From: Gammaproteobacteria bacterium
Lineage (GTDB): Bacteria > Pseudomonadota > Gammaproteobacteria > Pseudomonadales > Azotimanducaceae
Assembly (NCBI GenBank): GCA_026708185.1
Contig: JAPOVK010000044.1
Location: 54,207-118,206, forward strand
Direction of reading: 5' to 3'
Length of the DNA stretch: 64,000 nt
A model generated the notes under the pieces. The model worked only from the letters and a program-made list of their open reading frames with translations. It had not been told where the DNA came from and did no database searches. Of the stretch, positions 9,682 to 18,747 are shown piece by piece (position 1 is the first letter of the stretch; the number at the start of each line of letters is the position of its first letter). The position numbers and the translations under genes are program-made.

Positions 9682-12600
9682 GGCTCCACCTCGTCGCGCT
9701 TGTATTCGCCCCGCACCTCGGTGATGTAGTCGAGGAAGCCTTGGCCGGTGTCGAAGTGGAGGGTCGGCGCTTCCACGACGACTTCGCCCTCCGCCACGAT
9801 GCGCCGCAACGTCTCGACCAGCCCTTCAATGGCGTCTCCGCCCAACGCTAGGTCCTTGGAGAGATTCAGTTCACCCCACGTGCTGTCGGTCTGCTGCACC
9901 GTGAGGCGCAGGCCGCCGGCTGCGCTGCCGCCGTACTTCCGCAGCCTGGCAAGGAAGCCGTAAGCCGTGCGCTTGTCCTTGAACTCGACACTCCCCGAAG
10001 GCTTCCAGACTACAGGCTGGGTCTTGTCGATGGGCTTGGCCACCGGGCGCTCGGTGATTTCGCGCTGGTGGGTCTCGGAGACCACGCCGTCTTTCTCGGC
10101 GTACGCGAGCACCAGCCGCGTGCCGTCCGGCACGGCGAACGGGCTGTTGTAGGCGCCGCCGGCGACCTTTGGATCCGAACCGTCGGTGGAGTAGCGGATG
10201 GGTGCGTCGGGGGCGGCACCTATCTCCACCATGCGGCGCTCGCCGTCGAGATACTCGCGGGACTTGAGCGTGATGCGGCCGATCCACTCGTACGGCTCGC
10301 CGGCATCATGTACGCCCGAGGAGTCTGTCGCTAGGAAGGAGACGCGCAGCGCCTGGGTCTCGAATTCGCGCCCTTCCAGGCGCATCGACGCGGGCGTCGC
10401 GGCGCTGCCGATGTCTACGTGCAGCGTGTCGCCGTTGACGGGCGTGAGGCGCAGCGTAGTCAGGCCGGTGTCGCCGTCTCGCGCGAGTTCTTGGATGCGG
10501 ACGCCCGTCTCGGGTTTCGGGAAGGGCCCTTTGTTGACGTAGCTGCCTTCCTCGCGCCAGATGTCCTTGTGGACGCAGTCCGCCTTCATCATGTCGAGGG
10601 CGTTCGGGCGATGCCACTGCCAGACGGGGGAAGTCGCGGCGCGGCGTGTGATTTCCGACCACGGCATGGATTGCTGCGTGAAGAGCCGCGCTTCCACCTT
10701 TTTGCGGAATGTCTCGCTGGCGACATCTTCGGTGAACTTTTGCTTGCCGGCGAGGGCCGCGCGCACCTGCTCCTCGCCGTCATAGCGGTTGTTGCGGAAC
10801 TCCATCAGGAAGTCCACCTTCGAGAGCAGGTCCCGCGTGGGGTAGTAGAGGGTCGTGAAGGTCTCTCGAATCGCGCTGTGGAACTGTGCTAGGAAGCGCG
10901 GCAGGAGCATCTCGCGCGCCTGCTGCATCTGCAGGTCGCCGTCTGCCACACCTTCCTCATGCAGTTCGCCGATCACCTGCTTAATCGCCTTGAGCTCCCG
11001 GGCCCGCTCCAGAAGCGAGTCGAAGGTGCGCTGGCCGGTGAGGAAGCAAATGCGATTGCGGTAGGTGTGCTGGTCGTAGAGTGTGACAAGGTCTGGGTGC
11101 AGGCCAGCTAGGTGCGGCTCGGCCACGATGAGGCTTACCCGATTTGGGTCGATATCGATTTCGTCGACGGCTGGAAGCGCTTGCAACCGCTGGTAGCAGT
11201 CGCGTTCTACCGGCTCGAATATTTCGTCTAGACGATCTTTGAGTTCGGCGTTGGCCTGATCCCGCAGATACGCGCCCGCGGTGGTGGTCACTCGTGCGAT
11301 CAGGTTCTGGACATTGCGCAGGTGCAGGCGGCCGTCGCTGGTGGAGTGCATATACCAGGCCGCGGTGGTCAGCCGGGCGATCACGTCGTTCTGCAGCCCG
11401 GCGACATCGCGGTCGGGTGCGCACAAGTTGGCAATGATCTCCGGGACGAGGAGACCCTTGACCGCGTTCGGCACGCTGGCGAGCGAAGCGACGAGCAAGA
11501 GACGCATGACGTCCTGCGCGTCGGTGCCATCGTCGCGGTTGGCATCGAGGATTTCGGCGACGGCCTGGCCGCCGGAGGCGATGTCGTGGGCGATGGCGTT
11601 GCCGAGGGTGTTGTTGATCTGGTTGATCTCGGAGAGCGTCTCTTGGCTCGCCAGGTCCAAGTCGTGGGCTGCGATGAGGTAGGGGTCTTGGTCGGTCGCC
11701 CAGATCCGGGACACGACGATCCTCATTAGCCTGATCAGACCCCGGGTTTGCTGGAACCCTTGGTTCTCGCGGAACCTCGCATAGAGGTCGCGGATTGCTG
11801 GGTGGAAGGGGTAGGAAACCGCCACCTGTCGGGCGAACTGCTCGGGCGAGGCGTTCGTCACGTCCATCTGCTTGGCATCGCGGATCGCCTGGGCGTAGCC
11901 TTGAGCGACTTCGCCGACTTCCTCCTCGCTCGGCAGATTCTCAAAGATGCGCTTGCGGAGGATGTGGTAGAACTCGTCGGTGTTCATGCGCACCGGTTCC
12001 ACATCCATCGCGCTGCGATCGGACTCCCTCTCGAAGTCGTCCAGCGCCGTGGCGATCCGCGCTTCGCCGCCGAGGTAGGCGCCGCGCAGGTCGGAGATCA
12101 CCACGCAGACGTTGCGCAGTTCGTCGCGCCCGACGGCGACCAGGAGATTGGCCAACGCGGTCGTCGTGACGGCCGCGAGATCGGAGTTGCCGATGCTCTT
12201 GGATGCGGCGTTGACGAAGTACGGCGGCAGCTCGTCGAGCATGATGAGCAGCGGCTCACCCTTCAGCAGGTTGACCCATGCCGTCTGGCCGGGTGCGGCC
12301 AGCGGCGTGTAGTAGTCCCCAAACTGCTCCTGCTTTCCGAGTTGAGCCGCGATGGCGCCCCAGATGCCAAACGGCGCATCGCTCTCACGCCCGGAGAATG
12401 CCACCACACGAACCGGGCCAAGGTCGTCGCTTGGCGTGTAGAAGCCGCCCATGACCGACGCCCGGTGCGCGGGGTTCTGGGCGAGCAGGCCGAGCGCGAG
12501 CAAGTTGTGGGTTTTACCGCCGCCCATGGCTTGGGTGAGCTTGAAGACGCCTTGGGAGGACTGACCTTCTAGCCGCCGGAACCCTTCGGTTAGCAGGGTC

Positions 12601-12749
12601 CTCATGCCTTCCGTGATGTAGTTCTCCTCGAAGAACTCGGCAGCATCGATGCGGCCTTCGACGAGGTCACCGAGGTCGAGCACGGTATCGCGGCGAGCGG
12701 GGTCGAAGGTGCCGGGCCTCGGTTGGCACGCCTGTTTGATGGTCAGCAT
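9678..12749 (-). CDS. DUF499-domain ATPase, first gene of the defence operon
   Basis: A 1023-residue protein from the ATG at 12749 (MLTIKQACQPRP), the typical start of DUF499 proteins (COG1483, predicted AAA+-like ATPases). Walker A is MGGGKTH at about 75-81 and Walker B LLIMLDELPPYF is near 167-178. The C-terminal half contains a chitobiase/FN3-like stretch (RYSTDGSDPKV, YAEKDGVVSETH). The frame is open for another 150 codons upstream, but that part is intergenic in character. It shares a GTGA junction with DUF3780 and is the promoter-proximal gene of the six-gene operon. Family neighbours are DUF1156 methylases, so it is probably the motor of the system. Confidence 0.88.
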   Translation of the reverse strand: MLTIKQACQPRPGTFDPARRDTVLDLGDLVEGRIDAAEFFEENYITEGMRTLLTEGFRRLEGQSSQGVFKLTQAMGGGKTHNLLALGLLAQNPAHRASVMGGFYTPSDDLGPVRVVAFSGRESDAPFGIWGAIAAQLGKQEQFGDYYTPLAAPGQTAWVNLLKGEPLLIMLDELPPYFVNAASKSIGNSDLAAVTTTALANLLVAVGRDELRNVCVVISDLRGAYLGGEARIATALDDFERESDRSAMDVEPVRMNTDEFYHILRKRIFENLPSEEEVGEVAQGYAQAIRDAKQMDVTNASPEQFARQVAVSYPFHPAIRDLYARFRENQGFQQTRGLIRLMRIVVSRIWATDQDPYLIAAHDLDLASQETLSEINQINNTLGNAIAHDIASGGQAVAEILDANRDDGTDAQDVMRLLLVASLASVPNAVKGLLVPEIIANLCAPDRDVAGLQNDVIARLTTAAWYMHSTSDGRLHLRNVQNLIARVTTTAGAYLRDQANAELKDRLDEIFEPVERDCYQRLQALPAVDEIDIDPNRVSLIVAEPHLAGLHPDLVTLYDQHTYRNRICFLTGQRTFDSLLERARELKAIKQVIGELHEEGVADGDLQMQQAREMLLPRFLAQFHSAIRETFTTLYYPTRDLLSKVDFLMEFRNNRYDGEEQVRAALAGKQKFTEDVASETFRKKVEARLFTQQSMPWSEITRRAATSPVWQWHRPNALDMMKADCVHKDIWREEGSYVNKGPFPKPETGVRIQELARDGDTGLTTLRLTPVNGDTLHVDIGSAATPASMRLEGREFETQALRVSFLATDSSGVHDAGEPYEWIGRITLKSREYLDGERRMVEIGAAPDAPIRYSTDGSDPKVAGGAYNSPFAVPDGTRLVLAYAEKDGVVSETHQREITERPVAKPIDKTQPVVWKPSGSVEFKDKRTAYGFLARLRKYGGSAAGGLRLTVQQTDSTWGELNLSKDLALGGDAIEGLVETLRRIVAEGEVVVEAPTLHFDTGQGFLDYITEVRGEYKRDEVEP

Positions 12750-13056
12750 CTGCGGAGTTCCCGGGCGGTCAGTCGGAATCGTAACACTCGCGCAGCGGCA
12801 TGTTGGTCCCGGACTGCTGGGTTGGCGACGAATGGCAGCGTCGACGAGAGTTCCAAGCGCCGTTGAGGCCTTTTCCCGATCCTCCAACTTAACCATTTCG
12901 GCATCGGCGACGTGGTCGGCACATGCACAATACCTTTGGGAATCATATGGATGGCCACCCAGAGGCCGTGTTAAGGTCACGCTTGTGTCACGGGCGGTTC
13001 GCAAGACTCGGCCAGACGCGAAAACCGTACTGAGGACACCCGACGGAGTTTGCCCC
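12750..13056. other. Divergent intergenic region of the defence island
   Basis: This 307-nt gap separates the DUF499 start from the divergent HEPN-like gene and must hold both promoters. I see no convincing -35/-10 pair. There is a direct repeat GTCACG-CTTGT-GTCACG at 12976-12992, with half-sites 11 bp (about one helical turn) apart, which could be a binding site. GGAG lies about 8 nt before the ATG at 13057. Confidence 0.4.
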
Positions 13057-13859
13057 ATGGCGAAAAACGGAAAACCGAAGCTGGTCGTGGCGGGACCGAC
13101 GCTGTTCGTCCAAGCGTGCGCTCGGATGATGGGTGCCGCGTGGATATACAGGCAGATGCTTGAGACCTCCACCGCGCCTACGTCCGGCATTAGTGGCATA
13201 GCCTATTCAATGCGTTTCACCATCGCCTCCGACATCGGCATGTCGTTCGAACTGGCGATAAAGTCCCTGGCACAGGGCTTGTCCCAGAACCCCGATGGGC
13301 AACCACAGGTTCGAAAAAGCCATGAGCTGGCTTCCGACCTATGGCTCGACATCCGAGAGGACGTGAGGGACGAAATCGACGGCGACGCCGAAGGGGCCAT
13401 CTGCGGCACGTTCGGCGAAGGGCATTCGGCCAAAGTACTCACCTTCTCAGAGTACCTTTCTAAACACAGCGAGTTCCTGAACAGGACCGTTGGGAACCGA
13501 TTGGCATCGGCGGGGACACGCAGTGGAAATCCGACCATCGGTTCATCCTAGGGACCATCTGGTCTGGACTTCTTGGTCGCGTCTCCGGAGACAACTTCGA
13601 GGGCAGGGAGTGTGTGGACGGCATGGGCGTCTTGATGGGCTACTGGTGGGCAATCATGCGGAAGGCGTGGGGACTCCGATGGGAAGACGCTCGGTGCGAA
13701 GCGGACGAAGAACTGGCCGCTCAGCGCGACGAGGCGTGGAATCTGGTCGAACGGGCGGTCGAGCAGATGTTCGGGGGCATCAAGATCATGACGCACGAGG
13801 AACTACGGCAGAGAAAGCGGGTGGAAGGCCGGAACCGGGAAACCGAAAGTGAAGATTGA
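13057..13859 (+). pseudogene. HEPN-like protein gene with apparent frameshift
   Basis: The first frame starts at ATG 13057 (MAKNGKPKLVVAGPT), preceded by GGAG, and ends at 13551. Its middle (GMSFELAIKSLAQGL, then HELASDLWLDIREDV) resembles helices of HEPN-type proteins. From about 13485 the +2 frame is open to 13859 and reads as natural protein (DRWEPIGIGGDTQWKSDH..., then WEDARCEADEELAAQRDE), while the first frame drifts into unlikely sequence. Joining them near 13484 gives about 266 residues. The simplest reading is a one-base deletion, a sequencing error or programmed slippage; no slippery homopolymer is present at the join. It is divergent from the defence operon. Family assignment is weak. 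Confidence 0.5.
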
Positions 13860-13975
13860 CCCACCGGACAGCCCTGAGCGAACGGTCTTCGCGCGGGTAG
13901 GGTGGCCGGCTTCGGGACCGACGACAAGGAGCCGTGGTCGCCGTGAAAGCATGGCTTGCCACCTCGTGACGGGGG

Positions 13976-14009
13976 GCGAGGGGCAGGCCCCTCGCGCTCC
14001 CCGGCTGAG
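13976..14009 (-). repeat. 34-nt palindromic element, copy A (intergenic)
   Basis: The arms GCGAGGGGC and GCCCCTCGC are a perfect 9-bp inverted repeat with a 2-nt loop, followed by a GCTCCCCGGCTGAG tail. The reverse complement matches positions 38018-38051 at 33 of 34 bases. This copy lies between the frameshifted HEPN-like gene and a small membrane protein gene. Confidence 0.85.
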
Positions 14010-14060
14010 CTTCGGTTTTGCCAGCGACCTCGGACGCGCGGACTCACCCGCCGACGGACG

Positions 14061-14237
14061 TCACCCAAGCGTCAGCAGAATAGCAGTGGCGACAGCCAAG
14101 CCCGCGAGGCCGATTCCGATGGTGCGCAGATGGGCTTGGGTGACGGTCGCTTCAACCTTGGCGAAGCCGGTTTCGAGTTGCTGTTTGAGGACGAGGAAGT
14201 CGGCCTTGGTGCCAAGCTCGATGTTGACGGTGGGCAT
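14061..14237 (-). CDS. Small protein with amphipathic helix and C-terminal membrane segment
   Basis: This 58-codon open frame starts at ATG 14237. Residues 1-35 are charged and heptad-like (LGTKADFLVLKQQLETGFAK), and residues 39-57 form one hydrophobic span (TIGIGLAGLAVATAILLTL). The layout resembles short members of the DUF1640-like coiled-coil membrane proteins. Codon use fits the neighbours. The gene ends 41 nt before the 3' end of the CoA-transferase gene's coding region begins on the same strand, so it lies downstream of that gene. Function unknown; a tail-anchored oligomer is plausible. Confidence 0.55.
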   Translation of the reverse strand: MPTVNIELGTKADFLVLKQQLETGFAKVEATVTQAHLRTIGIGLAGLAVATAILLTLG

Positions 14238-14277
14238 TGGGGTGTGTGCCTCGTTGCGTTGAGTTGCGATCGCAGAG

Positions 14278-16647
14278 TTAAGTCAGGACACCTCGCCCCC
14301 GCAAATCGTCGATTTCGGCACCGCCGAGTCCGAGCACGTCGCGTAGGACCTCGTCGGTATGCCCGCCAAGCTGCGGTGCGGGCATGCGCACGCCGTTCGG
14401 CCGTTCGGCGAAGCGCCACGGAATCCCCGTGTGGGCGCGCGCGCCGACCTCCGGATGTTCCAGCCGCTCGACGAAGCCGCGGGCGTTGAGGTGGGGATCC
14501 TCGATGATGTCCTTGGCCGTGAAACTGGGGAATGCGGCGATGCCTTGGGCCTGCAACAGCCCGGTGACGTACCAGCGGTCGAGTTTGCTCGTCCAGGCGG
14601 AGAGGACCGATTCGAGGTCGCCCTCGTGCTGCTTGCGCGAAGCAAGCGACGCGAACCGTTCGTCGTTGAGGCCAGGGACGATCTCCGCGAGTTTCGGGAA
14701 GCCTTCGTCGGTGCAGGCGATGGTCACCCACTCGTCGTCGCCCGCGGCGGGGAAGCAGCCGTGCGGCGCCATCCACGGGTCGCGGTTGCCGATGCGTTCG
14801 GCTTGGGTGCCGCGAAGCGCGTACTCCATCCAGCCGTCGAGGTTGAGTGCCGCGGTCGCTTCCCACAGCGTCACGTCGAGGTGTTCGCCGACGCCGGTCT
14901 CGTCGCGGCGCAGCAGAGCGGCGGTTACGGCGTAGGCGGCCGTGATTCCTGCGGTCGGGTCGGGCATGGCGACGCCGGTCTCCTCGGGCCCTTCGCCCGG
15001 GAATCCGGAGGCCGACGCTAGCCCCGACAGCGGCCCGGTTGCGGGGCCGTAGCCCATGTACTCGCGATAGGGGCCGGTCTGGCCGTAGCCGCTCACGGAA
15101 GCCAGGATCACCCGCGGGTTGATGGCCTTAAGGACCTCGTAGCTCAACCCCAAGCGCTCCAGCACGCCGGTGGCGAAGTTCTGGAAGACCACGTCGACCT
15201 CGGCCACCAGCGCCTTGACGATCTCGATGCCGCTCGGATCGCGGAGGTCGACTCCCACGCTGCGCTTGCCCTGGTTCCACTGGTTGAACATGCCGTTGGT
15301 GTTGAGCGAAGGCTCGACGCCTTCGGGCGCCGCCGGCCCGCGCCGGTACAGGTCGGGGCGCACGGACGACTCGACGCGGATCACGTCCGCGCCAAGGTGC
15401 GCGAGATTCATGCTCCCGAACGGTCCCGCCCACACCCAGGTCAGATCGAGAACGCGCACGCCTTCGAGCGGTCTGCACGGCGCGGCGGTGGCCGGTGGAA
15501 CCGTTTGCGGCGCTGCGGTGCCCATCTCGTCGTTATGCTCGCCAAGACGGGGTGCCGGCCGGCGGTACTGCGGGCGCTCGTCGTCGATCAGCAGCGCGGG
15601 CGCGAGGTATCGGGTCTCGTCGCCAGCCAACGTCGTGAAGAACCGCCGATCGGCCAGATGGCGGTCCGTAGCCAGGTTCTCGAACGTCATGACCGGCGCG
15701 AAGCAGATGCGCTTCTGCTGCGCGGCGTGGTAGAGGTCGAAGGTGTTCCAGCCGCCGATGAACTCCTCCAGGAACGTGTGTATGACGTCCTGGTTCTGGT
15801 TGCGCCCGGCGGGCGTAGCGAACACTTCCAGCGTCGCCCACTCGGGATTGCCCATGAACTCGACCAGCCGTTCCCACTGGTCCTGCTCGATGCAGGCGAG
15901 GAAGATCGCGCCGTCCTTCGTGTCGAAAATGCGCCAGGGAATCAGCGACCGCGGAACGGTTCGCTTGATCACGAAGCCGTGGTAGGTGTAGACGTGGATG
16001 CCGAACTCCAGCACCGACGCGACGTAGGCGAGCACGGAGAAGTCGACGTACTCGCCGACGCCGCAGCGCGCGCGGTCGCGGACCAGGGCGAACACTGTCA
16101 TGGCGCCGGCAACGCCGGCCATCATGCTGCAGTGGTGGCCGTGCATCTTGAGCGGCGGATAGCTCGGTTCGGGGTGCGCCATCGGGCACAGCCCGGCCCA
16201 GCCGCCGCCGTGGGACAGGGTCAGTTCGCTGGCTGTGAAATCGGCATAGGGACCGCTGAGGCCGAACGGCGTCATCGCGAGCACGACGAGGTCCGGACGG
16301 CTCGCGTGCACCGATGCCGGATCCAGGCCGAGGGCTGCGGCTTCGTCTCGTCGCAACGAGTGCACGACGATGCTGGCCCAAGCGACCAACCGGGCCAGGC
16401 GGTCCCTGTCGTCGTCCGTTTCGAGGTCCAGGCAGACCCCGCGCTTGTTGAGATTGACGGCGAGGAACAGCCCGCTGCGCTCCTCGTCGACGGCGTCGGC
16501 GAACGGGCCTAAGCGCCGCGCGGGGTCGCCCTCGGGCGGTTCCACCTTCACCACGTCCGCACCTTGATCCGCGAGCAGCCGGGCGGCGTACGCCGAGGCG
16601 AATCCGGTGCCGAGTTCCAGGACGCGCAGTGTTTCGGTGGTGGGCAT
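14278..16647 (-). CDS. Tandem-domain class III CoA-transferase (CaiB/BaiF family)
   Basis: The 789-residue product contains two CaiB-type domains (about 1-375 and 390-789), each starting with a VLELGTGFAS- or VLDLTWVWAG-type strand. Family III transferases use an Asp nucleophile within a D-x-x-x-G segment. The second domain keeps it (DPTAGITAAY, D563), while the aligned place in the first domain reads SMMAGVAGA with Ser174. The first half is therefore probably structural or inactive, and the protein may mimic the usual interlocked dimer in one chain. It should move CoA between carboxylic acids; the substrate cannot be read. The LLM oxidoreductase gene lies 32 nt upstream on the same strand. 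Confidence 0.88.
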   Translation of the reverse strand: MPTTETLRVLELGTGFASAYAARLLADQGADVVKVEPPEGDPARRLGPFADAVDEERSGLFLAVNLNKRGVCLDLETDDDRDRLARLVAWASIVVHSLRRDEAAALGLDPASVHASRPDLVVLAMTPFGLSGPYADFTASELTLSHGGGWAGLCPMAHPEPSYPPLKMHGHHCSMMAGVAGAMTVFALVRDRARCGVGEYVDFSVLAYVASVLEFGIHVYTYHGFVIKRTVPRSLIPWRIFDTKDGAIFLACIEQDQWERLVEFMGNPEWATLEVFATPAGRNQNQDVIHTFLEEFIGGWNTFDLYHAAQQKRICFAPVMTFENLATDRHLADRRFFTTLAGDETRYLAPALLIDDERPQYRRPAPRLGEHNDEMGTAAPQTVPPATAAPCRPLEGVRVLDLTWVWAGPFGSMNLAHLGADVIRVESSVRPDLYRRGPAAPEGVEPSLNTNGMFNQWNQGKRSVGVDLRDPSGIEIVKALVAEVDVVFQNFATGVLERLGLSYEVLKAINPRVILASVSGYGQTGPYREYMGYGPATGPLSGLASASGFPGEGPEETGVAMPDPTAGITAAYAVTAALLRRDETGVGEHLDVTLWEATAALNLDGWMEYALRGTQAERIGNRDPWMAPHGCFPAAGDDEWVTIACTDEGFPKLAEIVPGLNDERFASLASRKQHEGDLESVLSAWTSKLDRWYVTGLLQAQGIAAFPSFTAKDIIEDPHLNARGFVERLEHPEVGARAHTGIPWRFAERPNGVRMPAPQLGGHTDEVLRDVLGLGGAEIDDLRGRGVLT

Positions 16648-16679
16648 TCTTGCTCCTCGTGCGGACGGAAGTTCCTAGC

Positions 16680-17612
16680 TCACCAGCCGCGGCGTGCGCG
16701 AAGTTCGGCCAATGTCTCGAGATGGCGGACATGGTCGCCGGCGAAGCGCAGCACGACGTGCTCGACGCCGGCGTTGACGAAGCCTTCGATCCAGTCCGCC
16801 GTCTGTTCGGCGTTGCCGCCGAAGCAGGCTTGGGCCTTGCGCATGACAGGGCCGGGGACGTCGTAATAGCTCGCGAGGAAGTCGTCCACGCGCTGCAACG
16901 CCACTTCGGGATTTTCGTCGACGAAACAGGTGAGATAGTGGGCGCCCGTCGGTCTTGCTCGCCCGGCGGCGCGGGCATGGTCGCAGACGTCGTCGAACAA
17001 GCGCCGCCACCGTGGTCCCTCGTCCGGCCAGATCGGCAACCAGCCGTCCATCCATTTGCCGGCACGTGCCAGCGCGTTGGGGTGAGACCCCGCGCCCCAC
17101 ACGGTTGGCCCTCCGGGACGGTAGGGCAGCGGCCCGAGCACCGCGTCGCGCAGCGTCCAGCGGCCGTCCCAGTCGACGGCGTCGCCGCGCCACAGGGCAC
17201 GCATGAGTCTCAGGCCCTCCAGCAATCGACCTACACGTCGCTCAAAGGGCACGCCGGCGGCTTCGAATTCGGCGCGGATGTTGGGTCGGTCGGCCGCGAT
17301 GCCGACCCCCATGACAAGCCGTCCCGCGCTCACCTGGTCGAGGGTGGCCAGTTGCTGTGCGAGGAGCACGGGGTTGCGGTAGGCCGGCAGCAGGACGGCG
17401 GTGCCCAGAGTGACGCTTTCCGTTCGTGCAGAGATCGTGGCGAGGAGCGTCAACGGGTCGTGCCGGGGACGCGCGAGCAGGGAGTCGCCCACCCAGACGC
17501 TGTCGTATCCGGCGTTCTCGGCACGCGTCGCGAGTTCGAGCAGCGGGGCCGCCGCGGGAGTGCCGCCCATGACCGCTTCCCGCGTGGGAATCAGGTAGCC
17601 GAAACGGGTCAT
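16680..17612 (-). CDS. LLM-class flavin-dependent oxidoreductase
   Basis: From ATG 17612 (MTRFGYLIPTREAVM) the protein has 310 residues and a bacterial luciferase-like TIM barrel: AENAGYDSVWVGDS near 35-48, LGTAVLLPAYRNP near 77-89, GRLVMGVGIAA near 105-115. Such enzymes use FMN or F420 for oxidation or monooxygenation of small molecules. An alternative start 19 codons upstream gives an unlikely Arg/Glu-rich lead. It is divergent from the amidohydrolase gene (109 nt apart) and upstream of the CoA-transferase, so the three may act in one catabolic route, which is an inference. Confidence 0.85.
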   Translation of the reverse strand: MTRFGYLIPTREAVMGGTPAAAPLLELATRAENAGYDSVWVGDSLLARPRHDPLTLLATISARTESVTLGTAVLLPAYRNPVLLAQQLATLDQVSAGRLVMGVGIAADRPNIRAEFEAAGVPFERRVGRLLEGLRLMRALWRGDAVDWDGRWTLRDAVLGPLPYRPGGPTVWGAGSHPNALARAGKWMDGWLPIWPDEGPRWRRLFDDVCDHARAAGRARPTGAHYLTCFVDENPEVALQRVDDFLASYYDVPGPVMRKAQACFGGNAEQTADWIEGFVNAGVEHVVLRFAGDHVRHLETLAELRARRGW

Positions 17613-17721
17613 GTCGGACGAGTCATCGCCTAGCGGTTCGGGTCTTCGTTCTTCTTGCCGCCTCAGCATAGCGCACAGTCGGCTACGGTATGATCGAGCG
17701 CTTCCGCCAAGGACCCCACCG

Positions 17722-18747
17722 ATGCCCTATCCCGAGAACGCGCCCATCGAGGAGTGGCTGGCGCAGGAGACGCCCGAGGACGTCCTCGAGCCCGACCTCC
17801 CGATCATCGACCCCCACCACCACCTCTGGGACATGCGGGGGTTGCCGGCACCGTGGGAGCAGAAGGTCTACCTCTGCGAGGAGATGTCCGAGGAGATCCG
17901 GGCATCCGGGCACAACGTGGTGCAGACCGTTTTCGCGCAGTGCGGTGCCTTCTACCGCGCCGACGGCCCGGAGGAGATGCGCTGCGTTGGCGAGACCGAG
18001 TTCGTGCACGGCGTCGCCGCGATGAGTCGGTCAGGGCGGTACGGCGACGCGCGGCTTTGTACCGGAATCTTCAGCGCCGCGGATCTTCGCTTGGGCAAGG
18101 CCGTGGAGCCCGTGCTCCAGGCGCACATCGCCGCCTCGGCCAACTTCCGGGGCATCCGCACCGGGTTTCCCGCCGATCTCGACGCCGAGTACCGGGAAGG
18201 CTACGCGATGCTCGGCAAGTACGACTTGAGCTTCGACAACTACTCGCCGGACTACGAACGGCTCCCCGCCCTGGCCAAGCTGGCGGCGGCGCATCCCGAG
18301 GTTCCCGTCATCGTCAACCACCTCGGCGGAAAGATCGACCCCGACGCCGATCAGGGGACGATCGCCCGTTGGCAGGCGTGCATCGACTCCCTCGCCGGTT
18401 GCCCAAACGTCGTCATGAAATGCGGCGGTGCCCAGCAGCGGGTCGGGCGGTCCTGGGAGCCACCTTTCCACATGTACCACCGTGCAGAGGGCCCCCTGTC
18501 GTCCGAGGAGCTTTGCGACATGCTCTACCCGTTCTATCGCCACGCCATCGAGACGCTCGGTCCGGACCGATGCATGTTCGAGAGCAACTTCCCCGTCGAC
18601 AAGGAGTCGGTGTCCTACCGCACGCTTTGGAACCTGATGAAACGGATCGCGAGCAAGATGGGGCTGAGCGAAGGCGAAAAGACGTCGCTTTTCAGCGGCA
18701 CGGCGGCGCGCGTCTATCGATTGCCGCCCGCGACGTCAGGCGCGTGA
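17722..18747 (+). CDS. Amidohydrolase_2 family metal-dependent hydrolase
   Basis: The ATG at 17722 follows AAGGA by 8 nt and gives 341 residues. The metal site H-x-H appears in IIDPHHHLWDMRG near residue 29, with IVNHLGGK near 197 and the C-terminal ESNFPVDK near 289, as in the amidohydrolase_2 group (decarboxylases, lactonases such as 2-pyrone-4,6-dicarboxylate hydrolase). Likely cytoplasmic, hydrolysing a lactone or decarboxylating an acid. Its stop overlaps the start of the next gene in a GTGA junction. The substrate is unknown. Confidence 0.85.
   Translation: MPYPENAPIEEWLAQETPEDVLEPDLPIIDPHHHLWDMRGLPAPWEQKVYLCEEMSEEIRASGHNVVQTVFAQCGAFYRADGPEEMRCVGETEFVHGVAAMSRSGRYGDARLCTGIFSAADLRLGKAVEPVLQAHIAASANFRGIRTGFPADLDAEYREGYAMLGKYDLSFDNYSPDYERLPALAKLAAAHPEVPVIVNHLGGKIDPDADQGTIARWQACIDSLAGCPNVVMKCGGAQQRVGRSWEPPFHMYHRAEGPLSSEELCDMLYPFYRHAIETLGPDRCMFESNFPVDKESVSYRTLWNLMKRIASKMGLSEGEKTSLFSGTAARVYRLPPATSGA

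Noticed and set aside
12750..13199. 150-codon extension of the DUF499 gene upstream
   Set aside because: DUF499 proteins normally start MLTIxQAC, which is exactly at 12749; the extension crosses the divergent promoter region and the HEPN-like start.
15397..16512. 371-codon plus-strand open frame
   Set aside because: Antisense to the CoA-transferase; His/Arg/Val-rich shadow composition.
15533..17200. 555-codon open frame on the minus strand
   Set aside because: It spans two real genes in another frame and is dominated by Arg and Pro, the usual shadow in GC-rich DNA.
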